Assembly (NCBI RefSeq): GCF_014841125.1 | Contig: NZ_JACYTQ010000001.1 | Location: forward strand, 310,001-374,000 | Direction of reading: 5' to 3' | DNA: 64,000 bases | Origin: Echinicola arenosa | Lineage (GTDB): Bacteria > Bacteroidota > Bacteroidia > Cytophagales > Cyclobacteriaceae | Part shown: piece after piece, positions 7,416 to 16,931 of the stretch | Position numbering within the stretch: the first letter of the stretch is position 1 | How the letters are laid out: each line of letters opens with the position of its first letter | Made by a program: the position numbers and the translations under genes | Notes under the pieces: model-generated | Database searches by the model: none | What the model was told of the DNA's origin: nothing | What the model saw: only the letters and a program-made list of their open reading frames with translations

Positions 7416-9504
7416 TTCTTTTTGATGGTACTTGTATTGACGAAGTACCCATTGGCATTCCTGACTTATTGGACAAATTCGCCCTAGTAAAGGGTTCGTA
7501 AGCATACCTTATTTCTTTCACCTGAAAGTCCTTAGGTATAGGTAACCTTACTTGATCACCAATTATATTTCCATGGACTGAAACCGATTGCCCCTTCCCA
7601 TTGACCAATTCAAACCCCACTATTTCTTCCCCATTAAGAGTGCATAAACCATCTCCATGCTCAAAACTCACTATAATCGCATCTGGTCTGCATTCCACTG
7701 AACTCATTTTGGGGGAATCTGCCAATATTTCCGTACCATAGGTTTTGGATAGTGCTTTCATGGCCAAACGTTCACCTACTTTCTTCTTTTTTGTAGGATG
7801 CACATTGAGGGAATCTCCCAAATCCACAGTCACCACCATTTCTGAAAACGAAAGCTCTTGGGCTATTTCCTCTTGCATTTTCCTGAAGCTGGGCCAAGAG
7901 GGTCGTGCCATCCCCGGAAGCTGGACGTATAAAATTGGAAGGGAAGGATTATGCCACTTGTGCCTGAAATCCCTGACCATCTGAAAAAATATTTTTTTGT
8001 ACAAATCAGGATTATGGGTGTTACTTTCCCCTTGGTACCACAGCATCCCCTTGATACTAAAAGGAATGATATTGCTTAATGCCGCGTCATATATATATGA
8101 AGGTTGATAAGGATGTCGTTGTCGTTCGGAAAATTTATTGCTCATATTTAACGTTGCCCTTTCCCTTACCCATGGCATAATATAATCCGAATTTACCCAG
8201 TTCTTCAACAGATTAACCAACAGTGGATCTTCCCAAAGTGCCTCCTTATTCACAAAGGCTTCGATTGGGGCTCCTCCCAAACTCAATTGCACAAGGCCTA
8301 TAGGCACGTTAAGCCGGCCTTGGAGAGATACTCCAAAATGATAGGCGACCGCAGAAAAGCCTCTTCTTTCAACATTCCAGTTCCCCTTAAAATAGCCGAG
8401 CCCATTGACCTTTCCAAGGGTTAGACTATCCCATGGGCTGTTATCAGTTGCCATTATTGGATGGAATTTAAAAAGTCTAATGTTTTTATTTTTAAGCTGT
8501 CTTTCTTCCTCTCTCCATGACTGGGAAGCTTGGAGGGGGAAATCCATATTAGATTGCCCCATACACAACCATACATCCCCTACCAATACATCTTTCAAGG
8601 TAATGCACTGTTTGGAATGGTTGATTTCCATTACAAATGGTCCTCCCATTTTGACTCCCGTAAGGTATAGCATCCATTTACCATGTCGATCCACTGTGGC
8701 ATGTCTTCTTTTGCCTTGAAAATCTACCGTCACCACCTGATCTGGATTCCCCTTTCCAAAAACAGGAATGCTATCTCCTCGCTGAAGGACCATACCATCA
8801 CTAAATAATTCCGGCATATGCAATCCTCCAAAATCTTTCATGAGGTAGGAATAAACGGTTTTCGCCATTAACGCCGCACCTTCTTTTACGGGATGGATAT
8901 TGTCAGGAAATAAGTCTGGACGTTTTACTAGAGGGGTAAATAGGTCTACCAATTGTGCCTCATTTTCACGGGCCACTTTTACCATTTTGTTATTGATTGC
9001 CTGATGCCAAAGGTAAGTCCCTGACTTGAAGCGCGGATGGCCACTAAAAATGGGGCTTAGCAGTGTTACATAGATTTCAATATTTGGATTTATCTTCCTG
9101 AATTGTGCTATTAGCCAAGCATAATCAGCTTCGAAAGCAAGCCCATAATCAGGCCAATTCCTCGGGTCTGTATCGTTTAATCCCAAATTGATGACCGCTA
9201 TATCCGGTTTATACTTCAATGCACTGTCAAATTCTTCGGTCAAATAATAAGGGCGGTGCCCATTACGCAGCAGCGTGGCGCCACTGTGACCATAATTTTT
9301 AACTTCATATCCCTCTCCCAATAGCGCTTGGAGCTTGGCGGGGTAAGAAAAAACACTCCTTGTCGGAATCCCCAGACCATAAGTAACTGAATTGCCTATA
9401 CAAGCCACCTTAATTTTAGTTTGACCATTTACATTGATCAAAACCAAAAACAATAGCATCGAAAGGATTGTTGCCCTTGCTGATCGATTCTCCAAGGTAT
9501 TCAT
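7402..9504 (-). CDS. Two-domain secreted esterase: SGNH/GDSL hydrolase plus sialate O-acetylesterase
   Basis: About 700 residues from the ATG at 9504 (MNTLENRSAR); a GTG three codons upstream is an alternative. A signal peptide ends near INVNGQ. Residues about 30-220 form an SGNH hydrolase with block I ACIGNSVTYG, block III GLNDT and block V DNIHP. Residues about 230-640 are a sialate O-acetylesterase (DUF303/SASA) with LFSDGMVLQRG, the nucleophile motif GQSNM, LWYQGESN and a late HPTKKKKVGERLA. It probably removes O-acetyl groups from sialic acids so that the sialidase and lyase can act. It is the last intact gene of the sialic acid operon and overlaps the broken GH20 gene. Which domain does which deacylation is not visible. 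Confidence 0.88.
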   Translation of the reverse strand: MNTLENRSARATILSMLLFLVLINVNGQTKIKVACIGNSVTYGLGIPTRSVFSYPAKLQALLGEGYEVKNYGHSGATLLRNGHRPYYLTEEFDSALKYKPDIAVINLGLNDTDPRNWPDYGLAFEADYAWLIAQFRKINPNIEIYVTLLSPIFSGHPRFKSGTYLWHQAINNKMVKVARENEAQLVDLFTPLVKRPDLFPDNIHPVKEGAALMAKTVYSYLMKDFGGLHMPELFSDGMVLQRGDSIPVFGKGNPDQVVTVDFQGKRRHATVDRHGKWMLYLTGVKMGGPFVMEINHSKQCITLKDVLVGDVWLCMGQSNMDFPLQASQSWREEERQLKNKNIRLFKFHPIMATDNSPWDSLTLGKVNGLGYFKGNWNVERRGFSAVAYHFGVSLQGRLNVPIGLVQLSLGGAPIEAFVNKEALWEDPLLVNLLKNWVNSDYIMPWVRERATLNMSNKFSERQRHPYQPSYIYDAALSNIIPFSIKGMLWYQGESNTHNPDLYKKIFFQMVRDFRHKWHNPSLPILYVQLPGMARPSWPSFRKMQEEIAQELSFSEMVVTVDLGDSLNVHPTKKKKVGERLAMKALSKTYGTEILADSPKMSSVECRPDAIIVSFEHGDGLCTLNGEEIVGFELVNGKGQSVSVHGNIIGDQVRLPIPKDFQVKEIRYAYEPFTRANLSNKSGMPMGTSSIQVPSKRNEKL

Positions 9505-9519
9505 TCTTTCCACTTGTTC

Positions 9520-9857
9520 TTATTGATAAATATCCATAGGGTTTACCTTATCCAATTCAGTCAGAAACTCCATAGTTCTATCGGTCAAAACATCCAAAAA
9601 ACGTTCAACTTTGCTGGAAGAGGCTTTTGCGGATTGCCTACTCCAGTGTCACCGCTTATTCTGTCCCATAAGGTAAATGATAGTTGCGCGGTTCTGTGGT
9701 CCCCAGGTTAGTAGGGCAGTTGTAAACTTTTATTCCTTGATCGATTTCCAATTGGATTAATTCAATATGTATTTTTTAATTGTTTATTTGCTTTGATCAA
9801 TAATCTTCTCAGAACCTCTCGGCAAGCTCCTTTGAAATAACTAAATGCCCTACTTAT
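9520..9857 (-). pseudogene. Intergenic gap with a likely gene remnant
   Basis: The gap between the epimerase and the esterase is the longest within the operon. On the minus strand an unbroken stretch without a start codon ends at a TAA at 9520-9522 and reads SSSKVERFLDVLTDRTMEFL then TELDKVNPMDIYQ. It lies 15 bp before the esterase ATG, the spacing expected for the end of an upstream operon gene. Frames further upstream are broken. The parent family is not recognised. I see no other gene here. Confidence 0.35.
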
Positions 9858-11027
9858 CTATCGCGTTTCCAAGGTCTTCCAAATCTGGTAAAGTGCTCTC
9901 GGCACGTGAAAACAGCCTTTCCATTTCCCTCCTTTGAGGTCGAGTAGTACATCTCCCCTTCTGTTCAAATACCCAAACCACTCCCCTTCTTTCTCATCAT
10001 AAAAATTTCCCCAAGCATATTGATGTACCGTCTCAAACCATTCCCAACAACGTCTATCTCCGGTCATCCGATATCCTTTTGCCAATGCCACCAGTGTTTC
10101 CAAATGTACCCACCACAGCTTTTGGTCCCATTCCAGTTGCTGAGGGGGATGACCTTTATGATCCAAGAAATAAAATATCCCTCCGTACTCTTTGTCCCAG
10201 CCATTTTCCAGCTGCCTTAACATTACCGTTACAGCTTTGTTGGCAAGGGATTGGTCTCCCCGTCTTTTTGCAATGTCCATCATAAACCACATAGCTTCTA
10301 TAGCGTGCCCCGGATTGAGCAAACGGCCTTCAAAACTGTCGGAATATCCATTGTTCATTGTCCTGTTTTCGAACATCAACAAAGTGTCCTGATCGAGAAA
10401 ATTCACCATGACCTCTTGCACACATGTGTCCAGAAGTCCTTCTACCAAATCATTGTCCAGCAAGGGCTCCATTTCCAAGCAGAGATTGCTAAGGATCATG
10501 GGCAAAGCAAAGTTCTTCAAGGACCGGGTTCCGGGATAGGCTTTGTTGTATCTTCCTTTAGGGTTTTCCTGACGATCCAAAATCCGTTGGAAAATACTCA
10601 CGGCTTGCCTACCTAAGTTCTCATTTCCTGAAATCTGTCCATATTTGGCAAAAGCCATTGCCACGAAACAATCTGAGAAGATATTATAAGGCTGTACCAA
10701 AGGACTTCCCTTTTGTGTCAGGGAAAAGTAATAGTCACCGTTACCGTCACACCCATGTTTTGTTAGAAAGTCGATACCAAGTCTAGACATGGCTAACCAT
10801 TCCTCTCTTTTATCAACTTCTTGATAAAGTAAGCTAAACATCCAGGCTTGTCTTCCTTGGAGCCATACGAACTTATCGGTATCAAATACCTTCCCATTTC
10901 TGTCCAAACAGGTAAAATAGCCCCCGTTTTCCCAATCGGGGGAGTTTCGTTCCCAAAAAGGGATGACATTTTCCAAAAGTGCAGTCTTATACTGCTGGCC
11001 ATAATCACAAATCTTATTTTTGTCCAT
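9858..11027 (-). CDS. N-acylglucosamine 2-epimerase (AGE/RnBP family)
   Basis: 389 residues from the ATG at 11027 ([10 protein letters not shown]), the usual length of the family; the frame runs upstream to 11123, but the extra part overlaps the sulfatase gene and does not fit the family. The (alpha/alpha)6-barrel signature is present: [15 protein letters not shown], the histidine in [20 protein letters not shown], and [16 protein letters not shown]; these two histidines match the catalytic pair of AGE enzymes. It has no signal peptide, so it is cytoplasmic. It should interconvert ManNAc and GlcNAc without phosphorylation, after the lyase encoded upstream, as in the Bacteroides nanLET route. 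A ROK-type kinase, needed next, is not in the window. Confidence 0.9.
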   Translation of the reverse strand: MDKNKICDYGQQYKTALLENVIPFWERNSPDWENGGYFTCLDRNGKVFDTDKFVWLQGRQAWMFSLLYQEVDKREEWLAMSRLGIDFLTKHGCDGNGDYYFSLTQKGSPLVQPYNIFSDCFVAMAFAKYGQISGNENLGRQAVSIFQRILDRQENPKGRYNKAYPGTRSLKNFALPMILSNLCLEMEPLLDNDLVEGLLDTCVQEVMVNFLDQDTLLMFENRTMNNGYSDSFEGRLLNPGHAIEAMWFMMDIAKRRGDQSLANKAVTVMLRQLENGWDKEYGGIFYFLDHKGHPPQQLEWDQKLWWVHLETLVALAKGYRMTGDRRCWEWFETVHQYAWGNFYDEKEGEWFGYLNRRGDVLLDLKGGKWKGCFHVPRALYQIWKTLETR

Positions 11028-11073
11028 GGTATACAATTGTATATTTCCTTTATTAGGCAATCTATTGGTCTGA

Positions 11074-12606
11074 TTATTTAAAATACTGCAAGTACTTCCA
11101 CCTAAAGGTGGAATCTTTAGCATAGGAGTGGTTAGGAAAATGCTTGTTCACTGAATCCACTTCGGCTACAAACCGGTCAAAAATACCTTTATCATAAAAT
11201 GGATCATCAGTTTCTCTTTGCCATTTGGCCAAAACTCCAATCATTTCATCTCTTATGGAGGAATATTGAGGGTTGTCAATTAAATTTCTGAACTCATACG
11301 GGTCATCCTGAAGATCATAAAGCTCATATTCGGGCGGATTTTTCCATGTGGCGTAAGCTGCCCTGACCTCATCAGTGCCTTGAATAAGCTCTCCCTCCTC
11401 AGTCCCACCGTCAAAATGTCCATTTAAATGATCAGCATAAGATGAATACTTAGGATTTTCTCTTTCATACAATAGGTTATGGATCAGTTTATAGCGATTG
11501 TTTCTTACACTTCTCCTTGGATAAAAAAACAAAGAGGTGGAACCTGCACCTCCGGCAAAAACATACTCTCTCCACTGCCCTTCTGAGCCTTGGCCCAATA
11601 GTGGCAATAATGATCTTCCACACAAGGAATCGGGGCATTGGACGCCGGTAATATCCATGATAGTGGGAACAATATCTATGGAAGACACCAACTCCTTCCG
11701 CATACCAACATGAGGATTTCGGGGTGGATAGCGAATGATCAATGGCACTCTCAGGCCCGCTTCATAGTTAGTGCACTTTGCTCTAGAAAACTGAGGCCCA
11801 TGATCCCCCATGTAAATTACTACTGTATTTTCCAATAACTTTTCCTCCTCCAGTTTCTTCAGCAACAATCCCACAGCGATATCCAGACGGGCCATGCTGT
11901 TGTAGTAGTTTGCAGTGAACCCTCGTAACCTTCTACTGTCCACACCAATAAAGGGCAGGGTGCAAGATACATCATCTGCTTCTAAAGGCTGTGGAGGGAA
12001 TCCATTTACTTGCTTTTGAAGTGGAAAATGTGCATCGGGAAAATTAACCATTAGAAAAAAAGGCTTTCCGACATCCATTTGGATAAATTCTAAGGCACTT
12101 TCAGCATATTTTTCCAATTGCACTTTTTCAAAATTGGCACCCTTGATGGCTTCATAATCCCATTGGAAAGAATTAGCAGGCTTGACATGCCGTTTACCGA
12201 TAATCCCAGCGCGGTATCCTACATCATGTAAATATCCCGGGAGGGTTTTTAGAGTATCATACATCTGATAATGATGGGTGGCCAACCCAATCTGCCCATT
12301 CTGGTGAGGATATAGTCCCGTAAACAGGGTCGAACGAGATGGACTACAGACCGAATAGGTAACAAATGCATTATCAAACCTTACACCAGTTTCAGCAAGT
12401 TGGTCAATATTGGGTGTGGAAACATCCTGATTACCGTAACAACCTAGTTCAGGCCCATTATCCTCCGATACGATAAAAAGGACATTCATTTTTTCCTTAG
12501 CACCTAATCCATTTTTTGGATCTTTATCACATGATGGTAGAAGCAGCGCGGCAAAAAACCAGCTACATAGAAAACCACTATTTTTTATTTCAATTGCTTT
12601 TATCAT
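11074..12606 (-). CDS. Sulfatase lipoprotein, heparan N-sulfatase (SGSH)-like
   Basis: 510 residues. The ATG at 12606 overlaps the sialidase stop (ATGA). A leader ends in a lipobox (FAALLLPSC, about residue 26), so it is predicted to be an outer-membrane or periplasmic lipoprotein. The type I sulfatase active site is [20 protein letters not shown]; the cysteine is matured to formylglycine. Metal ligands are visible in [10 protein letters not shown] and YMGDHGPQF. The HQNGxxGL stretch after the active site resembles N-sulfoglucosamine sulfohydrolase. A sulfatase within a sialic acid operon suggests sulfated sialoglycans as substrate, either sulfated GlcNAc/GalNAc or sulfated sialic acid. Substrate is inference. 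An anSME or FGE maturase is not in the window. Confidence 0.88.
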   Translation of the reverse strand: MIKAIEIKNSGFLCSWFFAALLLPSCDKDPKNGLGAKEKMNVLFIVSEDNGPELGCYGNQDVSTPNIDQLAETGVRFDNAFVTYSVCSPSRSTLFTGLYPHQNGQIGLATHHYQMYDTLKTLPGYLHDVGYRAGIIGKRHVKPANSFQWDYEAIKGANFEKVQLEKYAESALEFIQMDVGKPFFLMVNFPDAHFPLQKQVNGFPPQPLEADDVSCTLPFIGVDSRRLRGFTANYYNSMARLDIAVGLLLKKLEEEKLLENTVVIYMGDHGPQFSRAKCTNYEAGLRVPLIIRYPPRNPHVGMRKELVSSIDIVPTIMDITGVQCPDSLCGRSLLPLLGQGSEGQWREYVFAGGAGSTSLFFYPRRSVRNNRYKLIHNLLYERENPKYSSYADHLNGHFDGGTEEGELIQGTDEVRAAYATWKNPPEYELYDLQDDPYEFRNLIDNPQYSSIRDEMIGVLAKWQRETDDPFYDKGIFDRFVAEVDSVNKHFPNHSYAKDSTFRWKYLQYFK

Positions 12607-14159
12607 GGTACCAAGTCAGTAATCGGTATGATCTGGTAGGTCATATGTGCCTGGCTGCTTTCATACAGAATCCCCAGATAATCCTCATCTATTACGGTTA
12701 AGCAGGAATATCCCCATCCTTTCCCTTCATCCATTAACAGTCCGCTAGACCATGACATTCCTTCATCCTGACTGGATTTAATGGTCATATTATACCTACC
12801 GTCGGTGACAGCTGGATTGGAAAAAAACAAATACGAAGCATCCATGGATTGCCTGTTTTCCGGATAAGTAATGAGACTGGCCATACAAACTGGCTCGACC
12901 AAGGCAGATCTGCTTGAGGGATGTACCTGCCATGTTTTTCCAAAGTCCTTGGTGACGGCTACCGACCGTGCCCCACCCCTGTTATCCCTCATGTTCAGCA
13001 TCAGGCTTCCGTCATTGAGCTCGACCACTTGCGCCTCGGTAGTGTTTGACTTGGCTCCAGTACCGATATGCCATGTTTCCCCTTTATCCTGACTATAAAT
13101 CACCGTGCTATGAGGCATGTCGTTTTCATCTTTAAATTGTCCAGCAAAGACCAATGTCCCACCCCTCATCGTAATACCTTTTCCTGGTCCGTTGAACATG
13201 AGTTTCCACTCCTTCTTTTTGAGCTGTGCAGTGATATTGATGGGAGCGGACCACGTTTTCCCATCATCTTTGCTCTTGACCATCACCAGCTGTCCTGTTT
13301 CATCTGGGGAAATTCCTTTTCCTGAGCTGAACCATGCTCTTTTCCCCGGTTTTCCATGCAGCCAAAGTGCGACCACATAGATCGTGTTGTCACTTGGATC
13401 CACCAGAATGGCTGGATCCCCAATACCATTTTCCTTCTGGGGTCTTCCGCCCCACTCCTCCATATCCATGATAATTTTCATGGGTTCCCAGTTTTCCCCT
13501 CCATCAGTGCTCCTGCTCATTCCCACATCAATATCTTCCTGAAGATCCACCGAACTGTTGTGCCGCACATCGTACACTGCGATCAAACTACCCTCAGTGG
13601 TGGTCGCCAATCCGGGAATCCTATAAGCTGCTATCCCATCATCACCTGCAGTCCTTAAGCTGGTAGCCAAACGCAATGGCATCGAATTTCTTTGTTTTGA
13701 AATGGAAACTTTGGAATTGGTAAATGTTATTTTTTTTAAGCCAATTTGCACCGTTTCTTTTAAAGATGCGCTTTCCTTAGGCCGAATGTCGAGCACCAAT
13801 TTATGGGAACCTGGTGGAAATGATCTGTCCACATCAATCAATACTTTTTTGCCTACCTTTACCTCTGTCGCTATGGGTTGTCCTTTACCGCCTGCGGAAT
13901 TTTCCAATTCATGGATCGTTAATGATTGCAAAACCTCTGCACCGTCAACAGCCAATGAGAGCTCTTCCAGGACATCCCCTTCCTCTAAGGTAAACTCTAT
14001 ATAGAATACATCATTGCTTTGCCCTTTGATGACCGGAAAAGTATGTTGGTCTACAGTTACCTGAATCTCGTCAGCTGTCCTTGTTGGCCGTGAAGTACAG
14101 CTATCCATCATTATCAATATGCTTCCCATTAGGAATACTTGCAGTTTGTTGAATGTCAT
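12603..14159 (-). CDS. nanH: Exo-alpha-sialidase (GH33), lipoprotein
   Basis: About 518 residues from the ATG at 14159 (MTFNKLQVFL); an ATG lies one codon upstream and a TTG further up. The leader has a lipobox ending MMDSC. An N-terminal beta-sandwich of about 130 residues (sialidase N-terminal domain) precedes the six-bladed propeller. The YRIP motif is at YRIPGLATTTEGSLIAVYDV, giving the first arginine of the triad and the catalytic aspartate region. Five Asp-boxes are visible: STDGGENW, SKDDGKTW, SQDKGETW, TKDFGKTW and SQDEGMSW. It releases terminal sialic acid from glycoconjugates at the cell surface. It lies 21 bp after the NanM-symporter gene and overlaps the sulfatase by 4 nt, so the products are coordinated. 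Confidence 0.95.
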   Translation of the reverse strand: MTFNKLQVFLMGSILIMMDSCTSRPTRTADEIQVTVDQHTFPVIKGQSNDVFYIEFTLEEGDVLEELSLAVDGAEVLQSLTIHELENSAGGKGQPIATEVKVGKKVLIDVDRSFPPGSHKLVLDIRPKESASLKETVQIGLKKITFTNSKVSISKQRNSMPLRLATSLRTAGDDGIAAYRIPGLATTTEGSLIAVYDVRHNSSVDLQEDIDVGMSRSTDGGENWEPMKIIMDMEEWGGRPQKENGIGDPAILVDPSDNTIYVVALWLHGKPGKRAWFSSGKGISPDETGQLVMVKSKDDGKTWSAPINITAQLKKKEWKLMFNGPGKGITMRGGTLVFAGQFKDENDMPHSTVIYSQDKGETWHIGTGAKSNTTEAQVVELNDGSLMLNMRDNRGGARSVAVTKDFGKTWQVHPSSRSALVEPVCMASLITYPENRQSMDASYLFFSNPAVTDGRYNMTIKSSQDEGMSWSSGLLMDEGKGWGYSCLTVIDEDYLGILYESSQAHMTYQIIPITDLVP

Positions 14160-14180
14160 CATCTCCAATATTTTTCTTAA

Positions 14181-16892
14181 TTAAGCTTTTTCCAATGTTT
14201 TATTTTCCTGTTTTCTCTTCTTATTACCCAATGAATGGATTGTTAAGCCATCGATATCTCGCTTATCGGTAAAGAAAAAACTACCTACATAGGTCATCCC
14301 CATGGCACTTACCAAACCGGTCAGCGCATACAGGTGAATGCTAAGGTCTGAACCGTATTTTACAGCTACCTGCACCAATGCACTGCTCAATAGCCCAAGC
14401 AATGCGCCCTTCCCATTAACACTATCCGACAGCATTCCGATCAGAAAGATGCCACCCAAACCTCCTGCTAAAAGTCCTATGATCATATTGAATTGGTCCC
14501 ACAGTGAAGGGAGTCCCAAACTGGCCATCACCAGGGCGAACCCTGTCCCGAAAACCCCAACAATAACGGTTATCCACCGTGCAAACCCTAAGGTGTTTTT
14601 ACCGGTGGTATCATGGGGAAACCACTTATGATAAAAATCAGTGGTCACCACTGTAGCCACCGAATTCATGCTACTGTCTAGACTGGACATCGCTGCCGCA
14701 AAAACTGCGGCAATCAACAGCCCAGAAATACCTGTGGGGAGTTGGGTCACAATATAAAAGGGAAAAATACTATCGGTATTTTGGACAGCTGGACTAAGTT
14801 CTGCTGGGTGCAATTTGTAAAACAGATAAAGTGCCGTCCCCATGCTAAAGAAGATAAGGGCTGAGGGTAGTGCCATCAATGCACCAGTAGCAATCCCGTT
14901 AGCTGCCGCCTTCTCATCCTTGGTGGTCAAGTACCGTTGGACCACGGTCTGGTCACTGCCATACTGTACGATATTTGCAGCTATCCCCCCGATGAGCACT
15001 ACCCAAAAGCTGGTACCCGTAAAATCCATCCGCATGTCAAAGATCTTTCCTTTTTGGTTTTCAGTGATTATGGACATTAATTCGGCTGGACTTTCGTGGA
15101 TTTCATAAAAAACAAATCCTAAGCATATCAATGCGCCACCAAGCAGTACTACCACCTGTATCACATCCGTCCAGATCACTGCTTCGATCCCCCCAAGGAC
15201 GGTGTATACAATGCTCAGAAGTCCCATGATCAAAATACATATGGATACATCTATTCCGGTCACCACGGTCAGTGCAAGGGATGGAAGGAGCAATACGATT
15301 CCAAGCCTTCCCAGCTGAAGCCCCACATAGATCAAGCTACCGATCAGCCGCACCGATCGGTTATACCTCAATTCCAAATATTCGTAGGCTGTAGTAATAT
15401 TCAACCTTCTAAAGAATGGGAGAAATATACCTATGATTATGGGAGCGACAATGATAATGGTCATCAGTAAAAAAAACAGAGTCCAGTCTGTGGCAAAGGT
15501 CTTGGCCGGTATGGCCATAAAAGTAATCGCGCTAAGCTGAGTGCCAAATATACTGATGCCAGCCGCCCACCATGGAACCCTTCCTCCAGCCTTAAAAAAG
15601 TCCTCAGTGGAATGCTGATTTCCTGAAATCAAAATCCCCATCAATACCAAGGATCCTAAATAGAGCCCTAAAACGGTATAGTTTATCCAGCCAAAAGCAC
15701 CTTCTTTTTTGAATCCCACTCCACGAATGGATGCGGTCCGGATCCCCGGGGAAACCTCCCCGGATGGCAATATCATTTCCCCACCCCATGGCACAGCCGT
15801 AGTAGTAACAGGCACTGTAAATGGAAGTTTACCCATGGTATGCCAACTGTCCGTTATGGTATGATAAACCAGGATATCCCTGTCGAATCCAGGATGGTTT
15901 TCCAACAAAATATCTCGTTTTTGTTTAAGTTCTTGCCGATCCAGGGTATCTACGACGTCAGAAAGGGCCGCCGAATAACGCTCGAGTTCATTGAAGGTAT
16001 CTCCCCTTACACCACCATAAAATACGATTTGGCCTGCCCCCTGTGCCGCGGCAGTTCCTGCCGATAATGTCAGGAGTTTTCCTTGTTCATCCTGTATGTT
16101 GCTTATTTTCTTCCAGCCTTCCTTTTGAGGGTCAAAACAGAAGGCATCTGTATACAACTCACTTATCCCGGTTTCCTGAAGTCTTCGTCCACCAAATAAA
16201 TAAAAACAATCGTTTATCCCATTGTTCTGGACAGCAGAAATGGCATGCGAACGTGGTTTTCCAGGCCATGAGGGTAATTTCTCCCAATGCAGCTTAACTT
16301 GATCAAGATCCATACGGAAAAAAGCATCAGAGACCACGTCTCCTTCCCCACCTGCCAGGTACACCTTAGAACCTACCAATCCTCCGGTGGAATTGCTAAG
16401 AGCTAAGGGCAAATCGGGCAAATATTGTAGTTCTATTTGTCGAATCACGGGATTCCACTTCAGTAGAAATGCTTTCTTAAATGTAGTGCTTTGGTTATTG
16501 CCACCGATGCACAAAACCCCTTTAGTTGTGGTAATACTAGTACCATATGCGACTGGAAAGGGCAACTTCAGTTCCAGTCCTTCTATCCAGCGATATCCCC
16601 CAGATGATTTTTCTAAAGCGTAGACATGCTGTGAGAAGTATTTTTTTCCTTCTTTCCACGGTGTCTTATCGGGAAAATTGGCACCACCGGCCAAGATCAA
16701 CACATCCTGATGCACACCAGCAAACATGCCCGCATACCCTAGGGACACACTGTCGCCAGCATCTGCCGGCAAGTCTGGTAGGTCCTCAAAGGTAAAACTC
16801 CCAAGATAATTATCGAATAGACCTTGTCCAAGGACTACTTTTCCGAAGAATGTAAAAAATAAGATGCAGGCAATATAGGTTATAGCTTTCAT
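14181..16892 (-). CDS. NanM-like kelch mutarotase fused to a sodium:solute symporter
   Basis: About 903 residues from the ATG at 16892 (MKAITYIACI); 7 extra codons are open upstream. After a signal peptide, residues about 30-390 are a kelch beta-propeller of the N-acetylneuraminate epimerase (NanM, cyclically permuted mutarotase) type, with DVLILAGGANFPD, GVLCIGGNNQ, KVYLAGGEGD, CFYLFGGRR and QIVFYGGVRG. From about 400 on there are some 13 membrane helices of an SSS-family transporter: STEDFFKAGGRVPWWAAGIS, TAYEYLELRYNRSVRLIG, VLGGIEAVIWTDVIQ and AAAMSSLDSSMNSVATV. The propeller should sit in the periplasm and convert alpha- to beta-Neu5Ac right at the mouth of the importer. The downstream lyase and sialidase context supports sialic acid as substrate. 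Confidence 0.92.
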   Translation of the reverse strand: MKAITYIACILFFTFFGKVVLGQGLFDNYLGSFTFEDLPDLPADAGDSVSLGYAGMFAGVHQDVLILAGGANFPDKTPWKEGKKYFSQHVYALEKSSGGYRWIEGLELKLPFPVAYGTSITTTKGVLCIGGNNQSTTFKKAFLLKWNPVIRQIELQYLPDLPLALSNSTGGLVGSKVYLAGGEGDVVSDAFFRMDLDQVKLHWEKLPSWPGKPRSHAISAVQNNGINDCFYLFGGRRLQETGISELYTDAFCFDPQKEGWKKISNIQDEQGKLLTLSAGTAAAQGAGQIVFYGGVRGDTFNELERYSAALSDVVDTLDRQELKQKRDILLENHPGFDRDILVYHTITDSWHTMGKLPFTVPVTTTAVPWGGEMILPSGEVSPGIRTASIRGVGFKKEGAFGWINYTVLGLYLGSLVLMGILISGNQHSTEDFFKAGGRVPWWAAGISIFGTQLSAITFMAIPAKTFATDWTLFFLLMTIIIVAPIIIGIFLPFFRRLNITTAYEYLELRYNRSVRLIGSLIYVGLQLGRLGIVLLLPSLALTVVTGIDVSICILIMGLLSIVYTVLGGIEAVIWTDVIQVVVLLGGALICLGFVFYEIHESPAELMSIITENQKGKIFDMRMDFTGTSFWVVLIGGIAANIVQYGSDQTVVQRYLTTKDEKAAANGIATGALMALPSALIFFSMGTALYLFYKLHPAELSPAVQNTDSIFPFYIVTQLPTGISGLLIAAVFAAAMSSLDSSMNSVATVVTTDFYHKWFPHDTTGKNTLGFARWITVIVGVFGTGFALVMASLGLPSLWDQFNMIIGLLAGGLGGIFLIGMLSDSVNGKGALLGLLSSALVQVAVKYGSDLSIHLYALTGLVSAMGMTYVGSFFFTDKRDIDGLTIHSLGNKKRKQENKTLEKA

Positions 16893-16931
16893 GGATGAAT
16901 GTTTAATTTGCAAATGGTAGCTTGGCTTGTC

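Noticed and set aside
11028-11123. Longer epimerase start at 11123
   Set aside because: It would overlap the sulfatase end by 50 bp and add 32 residues that family members lack; the ATG at 11027 fits the family length.
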